Source of the DNA: Williamsia deligens
GTDB lineage: Bacteria > Actinomycetota > Actinomycetes > Mycobacteriales > Mycobacteriaceae
Assembly (NCBI RefSeq): GCF_024171765.1
Contig: NZ_JAMTCI010000001.1
Location: 2,342,796-2,406,795 of the forward strand
Length of the DNA stretch: 64,000 bases
Reading direction: 5' to 3'
Shown: one piece after another, positions 26,472 to 35,154 of the stretch
Layout of the letters: each line of letters begins with the position of its first letter
Numbering within the stretch: position 1 is the first letter of the stretch
The notes under the pieces: generated by a model
Database searches by the model: none
Seen by the model: only the letters and a program-made list of their open reading frames with translations
What the model was told of the DNA's origin: nothing
Program-made: the position numbers and the translations under genes

Positions 26472-28018
26472 CGCTCCACCGCCCGCTGTGCGGCTCCCAC
26501 CTGGGTGTCCACCATCGACTGCGCTGCCGCGACGAGCATGTCTCGGTCTTTGTAGACCGGCCGCTCGTCCTGGACGATCGTGTTGCCGCGCAACAGGATC
26601 GCGAGGACGTCCGTGGCGGTGGACACCGGCGTGAGTTCGGGGGTGGGGAAGGGCGCGCCGTCACGGTGGTCGTCGACGGCGAGCAACTGGATGCTCTGCG
26701 CGGTGTGCCCGTCACTCCATCGCCAGGTCAGCCGGGTGTAGGTGAGGTAGCGCTTGTCGTCGACCAGTGTGCCCAGTTCGCCGCGCACGCCGTGTCCCAG
26801 CGGTACGGGCACCATCGTGCTGAGCCGCACCCCGGACAGGTCGTAGACCATGTAGACGGGATACACCGACAGCAGGATCGGGCGTCTCGTGGTGATGGTG
26901 TCGACGACGATGACGCGACGACGTCCCTCGTTGTCCCAGGCCGGATCTGCGACGCGCGCCGTCAGTCGCTGCCGGGTCATCGTGCCCTTCTTCCCGTACA
27001 GGCGGCCCGCGAAGTCGTATCGGGTCAGTTCGGTCTGGTCCCAGAGGGCGGGGACTGCGGTCGGTCCGTTGGTGGGGAGCCCCGGCACCACCGGGCGCGG
27101 GGGACGGATGTCGCCGCTGGGGACGGTGACCAGGGCGAGTGCCGCGGTGGCGACGGCGATGGTGGCGACGATCCGCCAGGAGCCCGGTGCGACGACCGGC
27201 CGGGTGGGCATGCGGACGAGGTTGTTGGTGACGCCGAAACGTCGGATGTCGTCGCCGTAGAGCACCACGCCCGCCGCCACCCCGGCCGCGAAGGCGGGGA
27301 GCGAGATGACCAGAGGCGGTGACGGATTCGCGGCGAGGAGCTCGAGGAGCACGAGTGTGGTCGCGCCCACCACACCCGCGGTGACAGCGCCGAGGACCAC
27401 CCGCGACAGGTTCGGTCCGGCGGCCAACGCGGCGGACGACACGGCGGTGAGGATCACGACGACCGACGCCGACACCGCCGTCCCTCCCAGCAACAGTGTG
27501 AGCAGCCGGATGGGGAAGGGAAAGGTGGCGAGGAGGATCAGCCAGGATCCCCGATGGCGGAGGGTCGGCCGCGTACCGAACATCAGCACGCAGGACGCGA
27601 AGACGAACATCCACAGCGCCAACAGGTCGAGGTGCAGTGTGAGGTAGACGTCGGAGAACCGTGGGACCAGCTTGTACTGGACGACCCACGCCAGCGCCAA
27701 CAGGATGACGCCGACGATGCCGTCACTCTGGCGGTCGTGGATGGGGAGCTGCGCGTGGTCGCGGGCGAGCACGCCCATCGCGACCATGACGGCACCCAGG
27801 ATCACGATGGGTTGGTAGACCATCAGGTTGCCGGTGGCCATCTCCCGGACCAGCGCGACCAGGGTCGAGTGGAAGGCGAGTCCCGTCGCGACGATGATCA
27901 CCGACCACCGGACGAGCATCGTCACAACCGCCCGGCGCCCGTCGAACCCGTCCGTCGGTGCGGGCGGGAGGTCGTCGTCGGGTGAAGCGACGGGGACAGC
28001 AGGATGGGCGCTGGTCAT
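26468..28018 (-). CDS. Polytopic membrane protein of the synthase operon (remotely exosortase-like)
   Basis: A 516-residue protein with about eight membrane helices (about 30-290) and an extracytoplasmic C-terminal domain of about 200 residues with TRYDFAGRLYGKKGT and SVYPVYMVYDLSG. The N-terminal half (LPIHDRQSDGIVGVILLALAWVV, then LILLATFPFPIRLL) recalls exosortase-type folds and the C-terminal domain vaguely recalls EpsI. However, the catalytic Cys/Arg/His set of exosortases is not evident, so this is a weak fold-level guess. It lies between BcsB-like and GT2 genes with ATGA/GTGA overlaps on both sides, implying a structural role in the same complex. Confidence 0.65.
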   Translation of the reverse strand: MTSAHPAVPVASPDDDLPPAPTDGFDGRRAVVTMLVRWSVIIVATGLAFHSTLVALVREMATGNLMVYQPIVILGAVMVAMGVLARDHAQLPIHDRQSDGIVGVILLALAWVVQYKLVPRFSDVYLTLHLDLLALWMFVFASCVLMFGTRPTLRHRGSWLILLATFPFPIRLLTLLLGGTAVSASVVVILTAVSSAALAAGPNLSRVVLGAVTAGVVGATTLVLLELLAANPSPPLVISLPAFAAGVAAGVVLYGDDIRRFGVTNNLVRMPTRPVVAPGSWRIVATIAVATAALALVTVPSGDIRPPRPVVPGLPTNGPTAVPALWDQTELTRYDFAGRLYGKKGTMTRQRLTARVADPAWDNEGRRRVIVVDTITTRRPILLSVYPVYMVYDLSGVRLSTMVPVPLGHGVRGELGTLVDDKRYLTYTRLTWRWSDGHTAQSIQLLAVDDHRDGAPFPTPELTPVSTATDVLAILLRGNTIVQDERPVYKDRDMLVAAAQSMVDTQVGAAQRAVER

Positions 28019-29976
28019 CGTTCGGCCCGACGCCGTCGCCGCCACACGAACCAGCCGACGCCGCTGATGATCAGGACGGCGGCCACCGCGGCCGCGGACG
28101 CGACGATGACGCCGGAGTGGCTGCCGTCGTCGGCGACAGTCGCCGTCTGCTCCGACGGGCTGTCTGTTCCGGGGATGACCACCGGTGTCCGACCGTCGAT
28201 GGTGACGAGGGCGGCTCCGTCGAGTGACGACCACCGCCGCGGATCGGAGGTCAGCCAGCCCAACACGGAGTCGAGCTGTCCCGGGTTCCCGTTCGACGAC
28301 GCCACCAGGACGCTGCGACCGTTGCTTCGCGCGACCTGCAGGGCCCCGATCTTGACGGTCGAGGTCAGGGTGAGCGACCGTCGGCGGTTCGGCTGCGATT
28401 CCGACCCCAGGGGGTCCACGGTGACGAGGTCTCCGCGCGCGGTGATGGGCAGGGTCGGGATGTCCTGAGCCGATCCGTCGGCGTCGATGATGACCGCGGG
28501 CGTCGACGAGGTCTTCGCCTGGGCGAGGGGTACGACGTCGATGCCCAGCGGCGTGGCCGTCAGGCTCTGCAGCCCGGCCGCGATGGTGACGGCCCGTGCC
28601 ACGTCGGGCAGATCGCCGTGCGTCCAGGCGAACTGGGCCCTCGGCTGGAGCGCCTGGGGGAGTGATCCGAGGCCGGCGGGGACCGGCGGGTCGGCTCGTC
28701 GGAACTCGACGGCCCCGGTCGGATCGAGAGACAGGGAGATCCGTTGCGCCTGGTTGCAGCCACCCTGGTCGTCTCCGCGTTCGAGCGAGACGGAGAGATC
28801 GACGTATCGGCTGAGGATGCGGTCCGGCACGTCCACCCACTGGTCGACCGCGCCGGAGCCGTCAGCAGGCCAGGAGGCGAGCGTCGTCATCCCGGACCGC
28901 ACCACGATGCGGCCGCCGCTGTTGGACGGCAGCGGTGTGTAGGTCGCGCGGACCTCGAACCGCACGGACTGGGCGGGTCCGGCGAGCCGGGTCTGGTCGA
29001 GTCCGAACGCGACGACCGCCCGTCCGGTACCGCCGGACTCGCTGTCGCCGACACCGAGATCTGCGAGGGTGCGGATGGTTGGGGTGACCTGTGGGGCCGG
29101 GGCCGACTGACCGGCGACGGCCGCGGACGCGACCGCGACGGTCGCCAGACGAGAGGTGATGAGATCCGATTGGGTGACCAGGTCGGTGCCACGTCCGCCG
29201 ATCTGCAGGTACGGGCCGAAACGACCTGTGCGCAGCGCGGTTCCGCGAGGCGCGCTCTCCGCGAGGACGACCTGACGGACCGTGGGGCTCTGCGCGACAT
29301 CCGGTTCGCCGGTGGCGGGGAGTGCTCGGGTGCGGATCGCGATGGGCGTCGGCTTGTAGCGGCCGACGATCGCCGACGCCGTGGCGATCGCCGCGGATGC
29401 CTCGGACGGCGACGGGTTCGCGGGCAGGAACAGATCGACCGCGGTGAGGACCGGCGGAAGGAAGTCGGCGACTGTGGCGGGAACGGTCGGGTTCCCGCTG
29501 TAGGCGACGGACATCCGCACCACCCGGAAGGGCGTCTCCGGGTCGAACCGGCAGGCCCCGTCGCCGGTGAGGGACGTCCGCAGCGTGATGTCGGCGGCGT
29601 TGTCGGTGACGTCGGCCCCGGTGAGGTTCCACCGCACGGGGGTGGACGGGGCGCTGCCGAGTATGACCCGCGACAGGAACGTGTCACCGCTGTAGGCGTC
29701 GACGGTCCCGCCCGTCACACCGGGCGGCAGGTCCGCCGTGCCGCGCAACTCGGTGGGCGACGTCCCTGGATCGACCGGGACTGTGAGGCTGTACTGCGCC
29801 TGCGGTGAGTCGAACTCTGCCGTCGCGGCCGTACCGAGCGCTGACAGCGGCTGTGGTGCCACCGGGTCCCCGGGTGCCGCTGCAGCCGGCGCGCCGATCA
29901 GGAGAGCGACCCCGATGGCCGACACCACACACAGGAACCGTACGCAGACCACCAGGTCCCCATTTCTCGACCGCAC
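28015..29976 (-). CDS. BcsB-like extracytoplasmic subunit of a polysaccharide synthase
   Basis: A 653-residue protein: signal peptide (about 9-34, ending APAAAA), a long beta-rich extracytoplasmic region, one C-terminal membrane helix (about 622-645) and an Arg-rich tail (WRRRRRAER). Length, topology, the repeated domain pattern and the gene order before a cellulose-synthase-like GT2 match BcsB, which guides the polymer out of the synthase. Conserved-looking segments include LPANPSPSEASAAIATASAIVGR and LPSNSGGRIVVRSG. GTG 29976 gives the full frame; GTG 29952, 5 nt after GGGGA, is an equally likely start. First gene of the operon. Confidence 0.75.
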   Translation of the reverse strand: MRSRNGDLVVCVRFLCVVSAIGVALLIGAPAAAAPGDPVAPQPLSALGTAATAEFDSPQAQYSLTVPVDPGTSPTELRGTADLPPGVTGGTVDAYSGDTFLSRVILGSAPSTPVRWNLTGADVTDNAADITLRTSLTGDGACRFDPETPFRVVRMSVAYSGNPTVPATVADFLPPVLTAVDLFLPANPSPSEASAAIATASAIVGRYKPTPIAIRTRALPATGEPDVAQSPTVRQVVLAESAPRGTALRTGRFGPYLQIGGRGTDLVTQSDLITSRLATVAVASAAVAGQSAPAPQVTPTIRTLADLGVGDSESGGTGRAVVAFGLDQTRLAGPAQSVRFEVRATYTPLPSNSGGRIVVRSGMTTLASWPADGSGAVDQWVDVPDRILSRYVDLSVSLERGDDQGGCNQAQRISLSLDPTGAVEFRRADPPVPAGLGSLPQALQPRAQFAWTHGDLPDVARAVTIAAGLQSLTATPLGIDVVPLAQAKTSSTPAVIIDADGSAQDIPTLPITARGDLVTVDPLGSESQPNRRRSLTLTSTVKIGALQVARSNGRSVLVASSNGNPGQLDSVLGWLTSDPRRWSSLDGAALVTIDGRTPVVIPGTDSPSEQTATVADDGSHSGVIVASAAAVAAVLIISGVGWFVWRRRRRAER

Positions 29977-30472
29977 ATCACCACTTCGGCAAAGCGCACA
30001 TTAGTGCAATTGATACATTTTTGCGCGCGCTAGAGAAAATCCGCGAACGTGTGACGCCGGGCCGATTTCTTTGTCGCACTGGCGGTCTCGCCCGACGAAC
30101 GAACCCCATTAAGCACCTCAAATGTGGTGGAGGGGGTGTTGCGCCGTCCGAAACGGTGGTGCCGATCGCTGAACGCGCGCGAACTCCGCAGTGAAATGCA
30201 GATCTTTGTAGGCCGAACAGACGAACCTTCCCGGACACGGGCCGCCTGGGCTCCAGCAATCACCCAGACGTGGGGGTCAGTCTCTGGTCCAGCAGCAGGC
30301 GGCGCATGTGCACTCGACGTGGTCGTTCGTGTGACGGCCACGCAGCCAGGCGACGACAGCCGCCCCGATGGCTGCCAGACCGATTCGTTTCACGCGTTCA
30401 GACTACGCCTGCGATGTAGTACGACTAGGCGCAATGTTGCTATCTGCAATTTGCATGCGTCGAGGGGGTGCC
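29977..30472. promoter_or_regulatory. 496-bp intergenic region upstream of the synthase operon
   Basis: I see no convincing gene here. The part next to the operon (about 29998-30060) is AT-rich relative to its surroundings and should hold the promoter. The rest lies between the operon start and the end of the methyltransferase gene. Short frames occur but have no ribosome site or recognisable product. Confidence 0.4.
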
Positions 30473-31216
30473 TCAGCTGCTCCGACGCGAAACCGCGACC
30501 TGGCCCGCGGCTGTCAGGGTCTTCCAGTCCGGCGTGGCGATCGCGGGCGAGGTGAGGAGACAGCATCCGCGTCGCGCCCCTGTCTCTGCATGCGATGGCA
30601 GCGACGGGTAGAACAGCGACCAGTCGTCTACCGAGGCGGGAAGGTTCGCGGCGGTCAGGACCTTGTCGCCGCCGTAGTCGTCGAAGGCGTAGCCGGGATC
30701 ACCCGGGACCTCGAAGTCATCGATGAGAACGACGGCTCGTGTCCATTCGCTGTCGATGATGGCGAGTTCTTCGGCGAGCGGCAGGTCGTCCAGCCAGTGC
30801 GCATCAAGGTAGACGAAGACGGTGTCGTCCGGCGCGCTGGTCCGCGCGACGGTGCGGAGGAACTGGCGCGAGTCGCCGAGGGTGACGGTGATACTCGGGG
30901 TCACCGCAAGCCGCCGTCGGCTGTAGTGGAAGTACCTGGGATTCACCTCGACCGTGTCCACCGGGACCCCGAACACGTTCGAGAAGAACTCGGTGCTCGT
31001 CCCTCGGAACGTCCCCGTCTCGAGCACCCGGTCGCAGTGCACCGTCCGCGCGATCTCGCGGACGATTTCCCGACGATGGTGCTGACCGTTCAGAGGGCCG
31101 CCCCAGGCTGCCCCGAGGTGAGGTCGCCGCTCGTCGATCGCGGCGGCCCACGACGGCGAGATCCGGGTCGCCAGCGCTTCGTACACGCGGTCGACCCTTT
31201 GCTGCGTGCGGCTCAT
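30473..31216 (-). CDS. Class I SAM-dependent methyltransferase
   Basis: A 247-residue soluble protein. The SAM site is CDRVLETGTFRGTSTEFFS (motif I), then VDTVEVNPRYFHYSRRRL and a later DDTVFVYLDAHWLDDLPLAEEL, which resembles cephalosporin-hydroxylase/macrocin O-methyltransferase-like enzymes that bind a metal through the Asp residues. It may methylate a sugar hydroxyl of the nearby glycan. ATG 31216. It is 45 bp downstream of a second methyltransferase gene in the same direction. Confidence 0.77.
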   Translation of the reverse strand: MSRTQQRVDRVYEALATRISPSWAAAIDERRPHLGAAWGGPLNGQHHRREIVREIARTVHCDRVLETGTFRGTSTEFFSNVFGVPVDTVEVNPRYFHYSRRRLAVTPSITVTLGDSRQFLRTVARTSAPDDTVFVYLDAHWLDDLPLAEELAIIDSEWTRAVVLIDDFEVPGDPGYAFDDYGGDKVLTAANLPASVDDWSLFYPSLPSHAETGARRGCCLLTSPAIATPDWKTLTAAGQVAVSRRSS

Positions 31217-31261
31217 CCTGTGATCGTAGGTCTGGCTCCCCGCGCTGCGACGGACTTCAGA

Positions 31262-32116
31262 TCAGTGCCCGAGCTCTCCCCATGACGTCAGGCCGGTCAC
31301 ACTCCTGAGCTCGTCGTCTGTCAGAGCAGGGCGCGGCGTCCATCCGACGGGTTTGCGCGCGACCATCGACCACGTGTCCCTCGTCGAGGGGAACACGCGA
31401 CTGAACAACAGGTAGGCCTTCCGCAGGCGGGCGGGGACCTTCTCCAGCATGTGGTGCACGCCCGCGATCTCCAGGACTTCGAGCCCGAGTGCGACCGCCA
31501 GCCGGGAGCAGTCGTCGGCGGTGTACTCCCGGACATGTCCTCGCCAAGTGCCCGGATACCAGTAGTAGGTGTCGAACTGGGGGTGGATCGAATGTCCTCG
31601 GACTGCGGCGATCCGCTTGCGCAGGTTCAGGTGGTTGGGGACGGTGACGAACAGCAGGCCTCCGTCCCGGACCCGCGAGAGCAGCTCGATCAACAGATCC
31701 CGCGGCGAGTCGTGCAGGTGCTCCAGCACGTCGTGGAGCATCACCACGTCGAACTCCCCGGTCGGGGGTACTCCCGTGCCGTCCACAACGATGTATTCGA
31801 TGTCCTCGTGCTCGGCGAAGCGGAGTATCGCCTCCCGGGAATCGCCGCGGACGTGCCACTCGTCGGCGAGGTCATCCATCGCGGTGCATCGATAACCCAA
31901 CTCCGCGAACACCGCCGTCTTGTCCAGCGGGCCTGCACCGAAGTCGAGGATCGCAGCCCCGGGTTGGACGAACCTGGTCAGTGTCGCCGCAACCGAGACA
32001 TGTCCTTTCTCGGCGGGGTCGAAGTAGTTCGGGAAAGGAAACTTGGCGACCACACGTTCTGCGGCGGCGCGAATCTCGGTGAGATCGACGTTGTCAGGCA
32101 TCGCTGTCCTTGTCAT
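31262..32116 (-). CDS. Class I SAM-dependent methyltransferase (UbiG-like)
   Basis: A 284-residue protein with motif I AAILDFGAGPLDKTAVFAEL, then DVVMLHDVLEHLHDSPRDLL and GGLLFVTVPNHLNLRKR, the usual order for Methyltransf_11/23 enzymes acting on small molecules or lipid-linked sugars. ATG 32116 overlaps the stop of the DUF4012 gene (ATGA), so the two are co-translated. Together with the neighbour at 30473 it suggests O-methylation of an envelope glycan or carrier; the acceptor cannot be told from sequence. Confidence 0.8.
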   Translation of the reverse strand: MTRTAMPDNVDLTEIRAAAERVVAKFPFPNYFDPAEKGHVSVAATLTRFVQPGAAILDFGAGPLDKTAVFAELGYRCTAMDDLADEWHVRGDSREAILRFAEHEDIEYIVVDGTGVPPTGEFDVVMLHDVLEHLHDSPRDLLIELLSRVRDGGLLFVTVPNHLNLRKRIAAVRGHSIHPQFDTYYWYPGTWRGHVREYTADDCSRLAVALGLEVLEIAGVHHMLEKVPARLRKAYLLFSRVFPSTRDTWSMVARKPVGWTPRPALTDDELRSVTGLTSWGELGH

Positions 32117-33924
32117 GAGGTGCACGGACGCCCGTCCACCCGGACGGAGGCGGGCCGAGTGAGTGGTTGCGTCGGGATCAGGGCAGGGGAATCACGGCGG
32201 GGCATGTCGACCGAGAACGCCAGGCGTGCAGGCTCGCCCGGCGCAAGGTCCACCACTGCGAACGAGACCGGCCGGCGGTTCTCGACACCTGTGCCGAAGG
32301 GAGTGGGTCGGCCGTCGAGGGACACCGAGGTGGTGCGGGACGCCCACGTGCCAAAGAGGTACACCGACAAGCGGTTGCTTCGCGGGGGCAGCCTGCCGCC
32401 GTCAGGTACATAGGGGAGGAATGTCCCGAGCACCTCGGGAGCGTAGCGACCCTGCGGTGTCGAATTCGTCAGGATCACCGTGACCGTGACCTGCTGCCGC
32501 GTCGCGGAACAAACGCCATAGGCCACTCTGATGGCGCGATCGAGGAAATAGTCGAGTTTGCTGCCGTATGAGTTGTTCACGAACACCCCGACATACGGAT
32601 CTGGAGTGAACGGCAGTTCGCCGGCGACAGGTGTCACGGTCAGCTGTGCCTGCTCGGCCGACGAACTGCTCCACACGGTGATCCGTGACGAGTTTGCCGC
32701 ACCGGCGATTGCGGTCACCAGTTCGTGCGCGTCGAACCTCCCCTGCATGATCTTCACCAGGGTCAGCCGTGCGACTTGTCCCATGACCGTTTTCCGCCCG
32801 GCCCTGTCGTCGCCGAACTGTTGGTAGCTGTCGAGTCCGATGAAGGGGATCACCGAGTCGGCGGTCACGGTGCGGTCATCGTCCAGGGTGACGCCGCCGA
32901 CGACGCGCAACACATCCGACAGTGCGTGGGAATCGATTCCGACCACGATGTCCGGTTCTATCCCCGTCTGCTGTCTCGTGAGACTGCGCCAGATTCGGGC
33001 CGCGTACGGGAAGGAGGGACTCAGGTTGGACGTCTGCCAGAGCTGGGTGGGTTGTGCGAATCCGTACAGTCCGCGGTAATCCGCGCCGAGGTCTGTCGGC
33101 GCCTTGGCTGGGCCGGCGAGGTCTTCGACGATCCTGAGTATGCGCATACGGCCGCGGTCGAAGCGGACGACGACAAGACCCCCGGGAAGGCCGCCGGTGG
33201 CCCGGGCCTCGCTGTCGTTCTCCACGACGATGGCCATCGTCCGCGGGGCGTCGGCCCCCAACATCGACGGGACCAGGTCCGCGGCTGTCGACGCCGCCGA
33301 CAGGGATCGGTCGAGTGCGGACAGCTCATCGATGACCCGGGATCGGATCCTGTTCACCTGTGCGGCCCATGTCTGCCCTGACGAGCGGCGTGCATCTCGT
33401 AATGCGCTGCCGATGGCGGCATCTGCGGACGACAGTGAGGGCGCCGCGTCTCGGATCGCGGTGACGTCGACCGCGCCACCGACGACGACAGGTCGTCCGA
33501 GCGCGTGTCGAGCTCCGTCCACGGCGGACGGTAGGGCGTCGGAGGCGACAGAATCGAGGACGTCGGTCAGTTCGGCTGTGACCCGGAACGGTTCGCCGAC
33601 CCACGGGATCGCGGCGAGTATGCGCAGGGGAGGACCGTCCGCGGCAACCCGCAACCGATCCGCCACTCGCTGGGTCTCTGCAACCTGCGTTCCGACGTCC
33701 GGTGCACCTGCCATGGCGGCTGCTTCCGTGGCGGACAGATGCCGTTCCAGCGCGCGGGCCTCGTCGCGGGCCGACACGATGTACACGGATGCCCACGCGG
33801 CGAAGGCCAGGAGCGCGAGCGACGCCGCCAACCCGCACCGCGCCACCGTGCGTCCGCCCGGACGGCGTCGGCGGCGTCGTCTGCCGGGCCTCGTTCCGGC
33901 TGCCGGCACCCGTGAGGTGTTCAT
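32113..33924 (-). CDS. DUF4012 membrane-anchored protein
   Basis: A 603-residue protein with an Arg-rich N-terminus (RPGRRRRRRRPGGR), one membrane helix (about 30-52) and a large extracytoplasmic domain. The DUF4012 core is clear: RTMAIVVENDSEARATGGLPGGL, YRGLYGFAQPTQLWQTSNLSPSFPYAARIW, SYQQFGDDRAGRK and FVNNSYGSKLDYFLDR. DUF4012 proteins recur in actinobacterial exopolysaccharide loci, sometimes near LytR-CpsA-Psr-type genes, but have no proven activity. ATG 33924 follows GGAGGT by 7 nt. It is divergent from the sortase operon. Confidence 0.87.
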   Translation of the reverse strand: MNTSRVPAAGTRPGRRRRRRRPGGRTVARCGLAASLALLAFAAWASVYIVSARDEARALERHLSATEAAAMAGAPDVGTQVAETQRVADRLRVAADGPPLRILAAIPWVGEPFRVTAELTDVLDSVASDALPSAVDGARHALGRPVVVGGAVDVTAIRDAAPSLSSADAAIGSALRDARRSSGQTWAAQVNRIRSRVIDELSALDRSLSAASTAADLVPSMLGADAPRTMAIVVENDSEARATGGLPGGLVVVRFDRGRMRILRIVEDLAGPAKAPTDLGADYRGLYGFAQPTQLWQTSNLSPSFPYAARIWRSLTRQQTGIEPDIVVGIDSHALSDVLRVVGGVTLDDDRTVTADSVIPFIGLDSYQQFGDDRAGRKTVMGQVARLTLVKIMQGRFDAHELVTAIAGAANSSRITVWSSSSAEQAQLTVTPVAGELPFTPDPYVGVFVNNSYGSKLDYFLDRAIRVAYGVCSATRQQVTVTVILTNSTPQGRYAPEVLGTFLPYVPDGGRLPPRSNRLSVYLFGTWASRTTSVSLDGRPTPFGTGVENRRPVSFAVVDLAPGEPARLAFSVDMPRRDSPALIPTQPLTRPASVRVDGRPCTS

Positions 33925-34129
33925 GTGTCCCACCTCCGCCGTTCGGGACGACCTTGGATCCGCCGGTCACCGGTGTGTCGAAACGGCGCCTGACCTGCAC
34001 AACCGGGGATACAGTCGTACTGTACTGGTTCACGAGTAACCGATCTCGAACTTTGTGCGACATCAGTAAGTGAGGAATCAGCATTCAGCAACCGATCCCG
34101 AACAGTCACTGATCCCTGAAGGGCGACCT
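33925..34129. promoter_or_regulatory. Divergent promoter region with TACAGT-CGT-ACTGTA repeat
   Basis: This 205-bp spacer separates the DUF4012 operon from the sortase/fucose operon. A perfect 6-bp inverted repeat with a 3-bp centre lies at 34010-34024, central enough to control both directions. It could be an operator or overlap the two -10 regions. Confidence 0.4.
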
Positions 34130-34477
34130 ATGACCAGACAGCGCGCGACGTGCGCATCTCGTGGCTGGGCGGTCCTCGGTGCACTGGTCTTCACCGTCGC
34201 TGTTTTCTTGCCTGTCGACGCGTCCGCTGCTCCCTACCCGCCGGTCCCGCCGACTGTCGCGGTGTCCTCTGCTGTCGTACCGGGCGCGGCATCGCTGGTT
34301 CCGGCGACGCCCGCATCCGACAAGGTCTACGTGGCACCTGGAGAGTGGCCGGTTCAGGCGCCGACCGGAGCAGGCAGCCCAGACGTTCGCCGCGACCTGC
34401 CGGGGTGGGGCCTCACGGCAGGCCTGATCGCTGGTCTCGGTGCAGTGCTGCTCGTTCGACTCGTCCGCCGGTCATGA
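34130..34477 (+). CDS. Small secreted protein with C-terminal membrane helix, partner of the sortase
   Basis: A 115-residue protein: signal peptide about 1-33 (ending VDASA), a Pro/Ala/Val-rich middle (AAPYPPVPPTVAVSSA) and a C-terminal end of LPGWG, a hydrophobic helix (LTAGLIAGLGAVLLVRL) and basic residues (VRRS). This is the architecture of a sortase substrate, though LPGWG is not a standard LPXTG motif. The next gene, a sortase, starts inside its stop codon (ATGA). It could be the sortase's substrate or an accessory membrane protein. ATG 34130 with an AAGGG site. Confidence 0.65.
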   Translation: MTRQRATCASRGWAVLGALVFTVAVFLPVDASAAPYPPVPPTVAVSSAVVPGAASLVPATPASDKVYVAPGEWPVQAPTGAGSPDVRRDLPGWGLTAGLIAGLGAVLLVRLVRRS

Positions 34478-35154
34478 CCCAGATGACTCGCGTGGCGCCG
34501 ACGCTCCGTGGGTTGTCGATGGTGTTGTCGTGCGTGGCGTTCGCCGCGGGCTGCGCCGACCAGTCCGAGCCGACGACGCGGCCTTATCCGGTCGGCGACC
34601 CACCAGCGCAATCCCGGGCGCTGACGAGTGAAGTCCCCGCATTCGACGTTCGCACGGCGACCATGACACCCGGCCACGTCTTCATCCCGGCAATCGGGGT
34701 CAACACGACGGTGATGCGGCTCGGCACCCACACCGCGGCCGACCCGTTCGTCGACGGTGCTCGTGTATCGACCTTCGACGTACCGCCTGACCTCTCACGC
34801 GTCGGATGGTGGGCGGACGGCGCAGCCCCCGGCCGATCGGGGATGGCAGTTCTGTTGGGGCACAGCCAGGCGGGCGGCGGGTACGCCGTGTTCAACAGAT
34901 TGGCCGATCTCGTTCCCGGTGACGGGATCCTGCTCGATGACGCTCGGGGGCGCGGGCGCCTGCAGTACAAGGTCACCGAGGTCGTCACGGGGATAGCGAA
35001 AACGGATCCGGCGGCTCTCCGTCGGCAGCTCTCGGTGCACTCCGCCACCGATCAGCTCGCGCTCATCACCTGCAGCGGCGACTTCGACTCCTCGGTTCGC
35101 GAGAGCGAGGACAACACGGTGGCCTTCGCCGAACTCGCCGGGGGTGCCCGATGA
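34474..35154 (+). CDS. Class F-like sortase
   Basis: A 226-residue secreted transpeptidase with an N-terminal signal (about 1-27, Cys in FAAGC could be lipidated). The sortase beta-barrel shows HVFIPAIGVNTTVMRLG, the catalytic His in AVLLGHSQAGGGYAVF, the catalytic Cys in LALITCSG and a following Arg in SSVRESEDN. Class F sortases are the actinobacterial single-domain type with unclear substrates. It overlaps the small upstream gene and the downstream fucose-synthase gene by 4 nt each, tying it to polysaccharide or glycoconjugate assembly. The reaction (cleave and transfer a C-terminal signal) is known for the family; the acceptor is not. Confidence 0.85.
   Translation: MTQMTRVAPTLRGLSMVLSCVAFAAGCADQSEPTTRPYPVGDPPAQSRALTSEVPAFDVRTATMTPGHVFIPAIGVNTTVMRLGTHTAADPFVDGARVSTFDVPPDLSRVGWWADGAAPGRSGMAVLLGHSQAGGGYAVFNRLADLVPGDGILLDDARGRGRLQYKVTEVVTGIAKTDPAALRRQLSVHSATDQLALITCSGDFDSSVRESEDNTVAFAELAGGAR

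Noticed and set aside
26468-28018. Canonical exosortase
   Set aside because: Fold-level hints only; the catalytic Cys, Arg and His arrangement is not evident.
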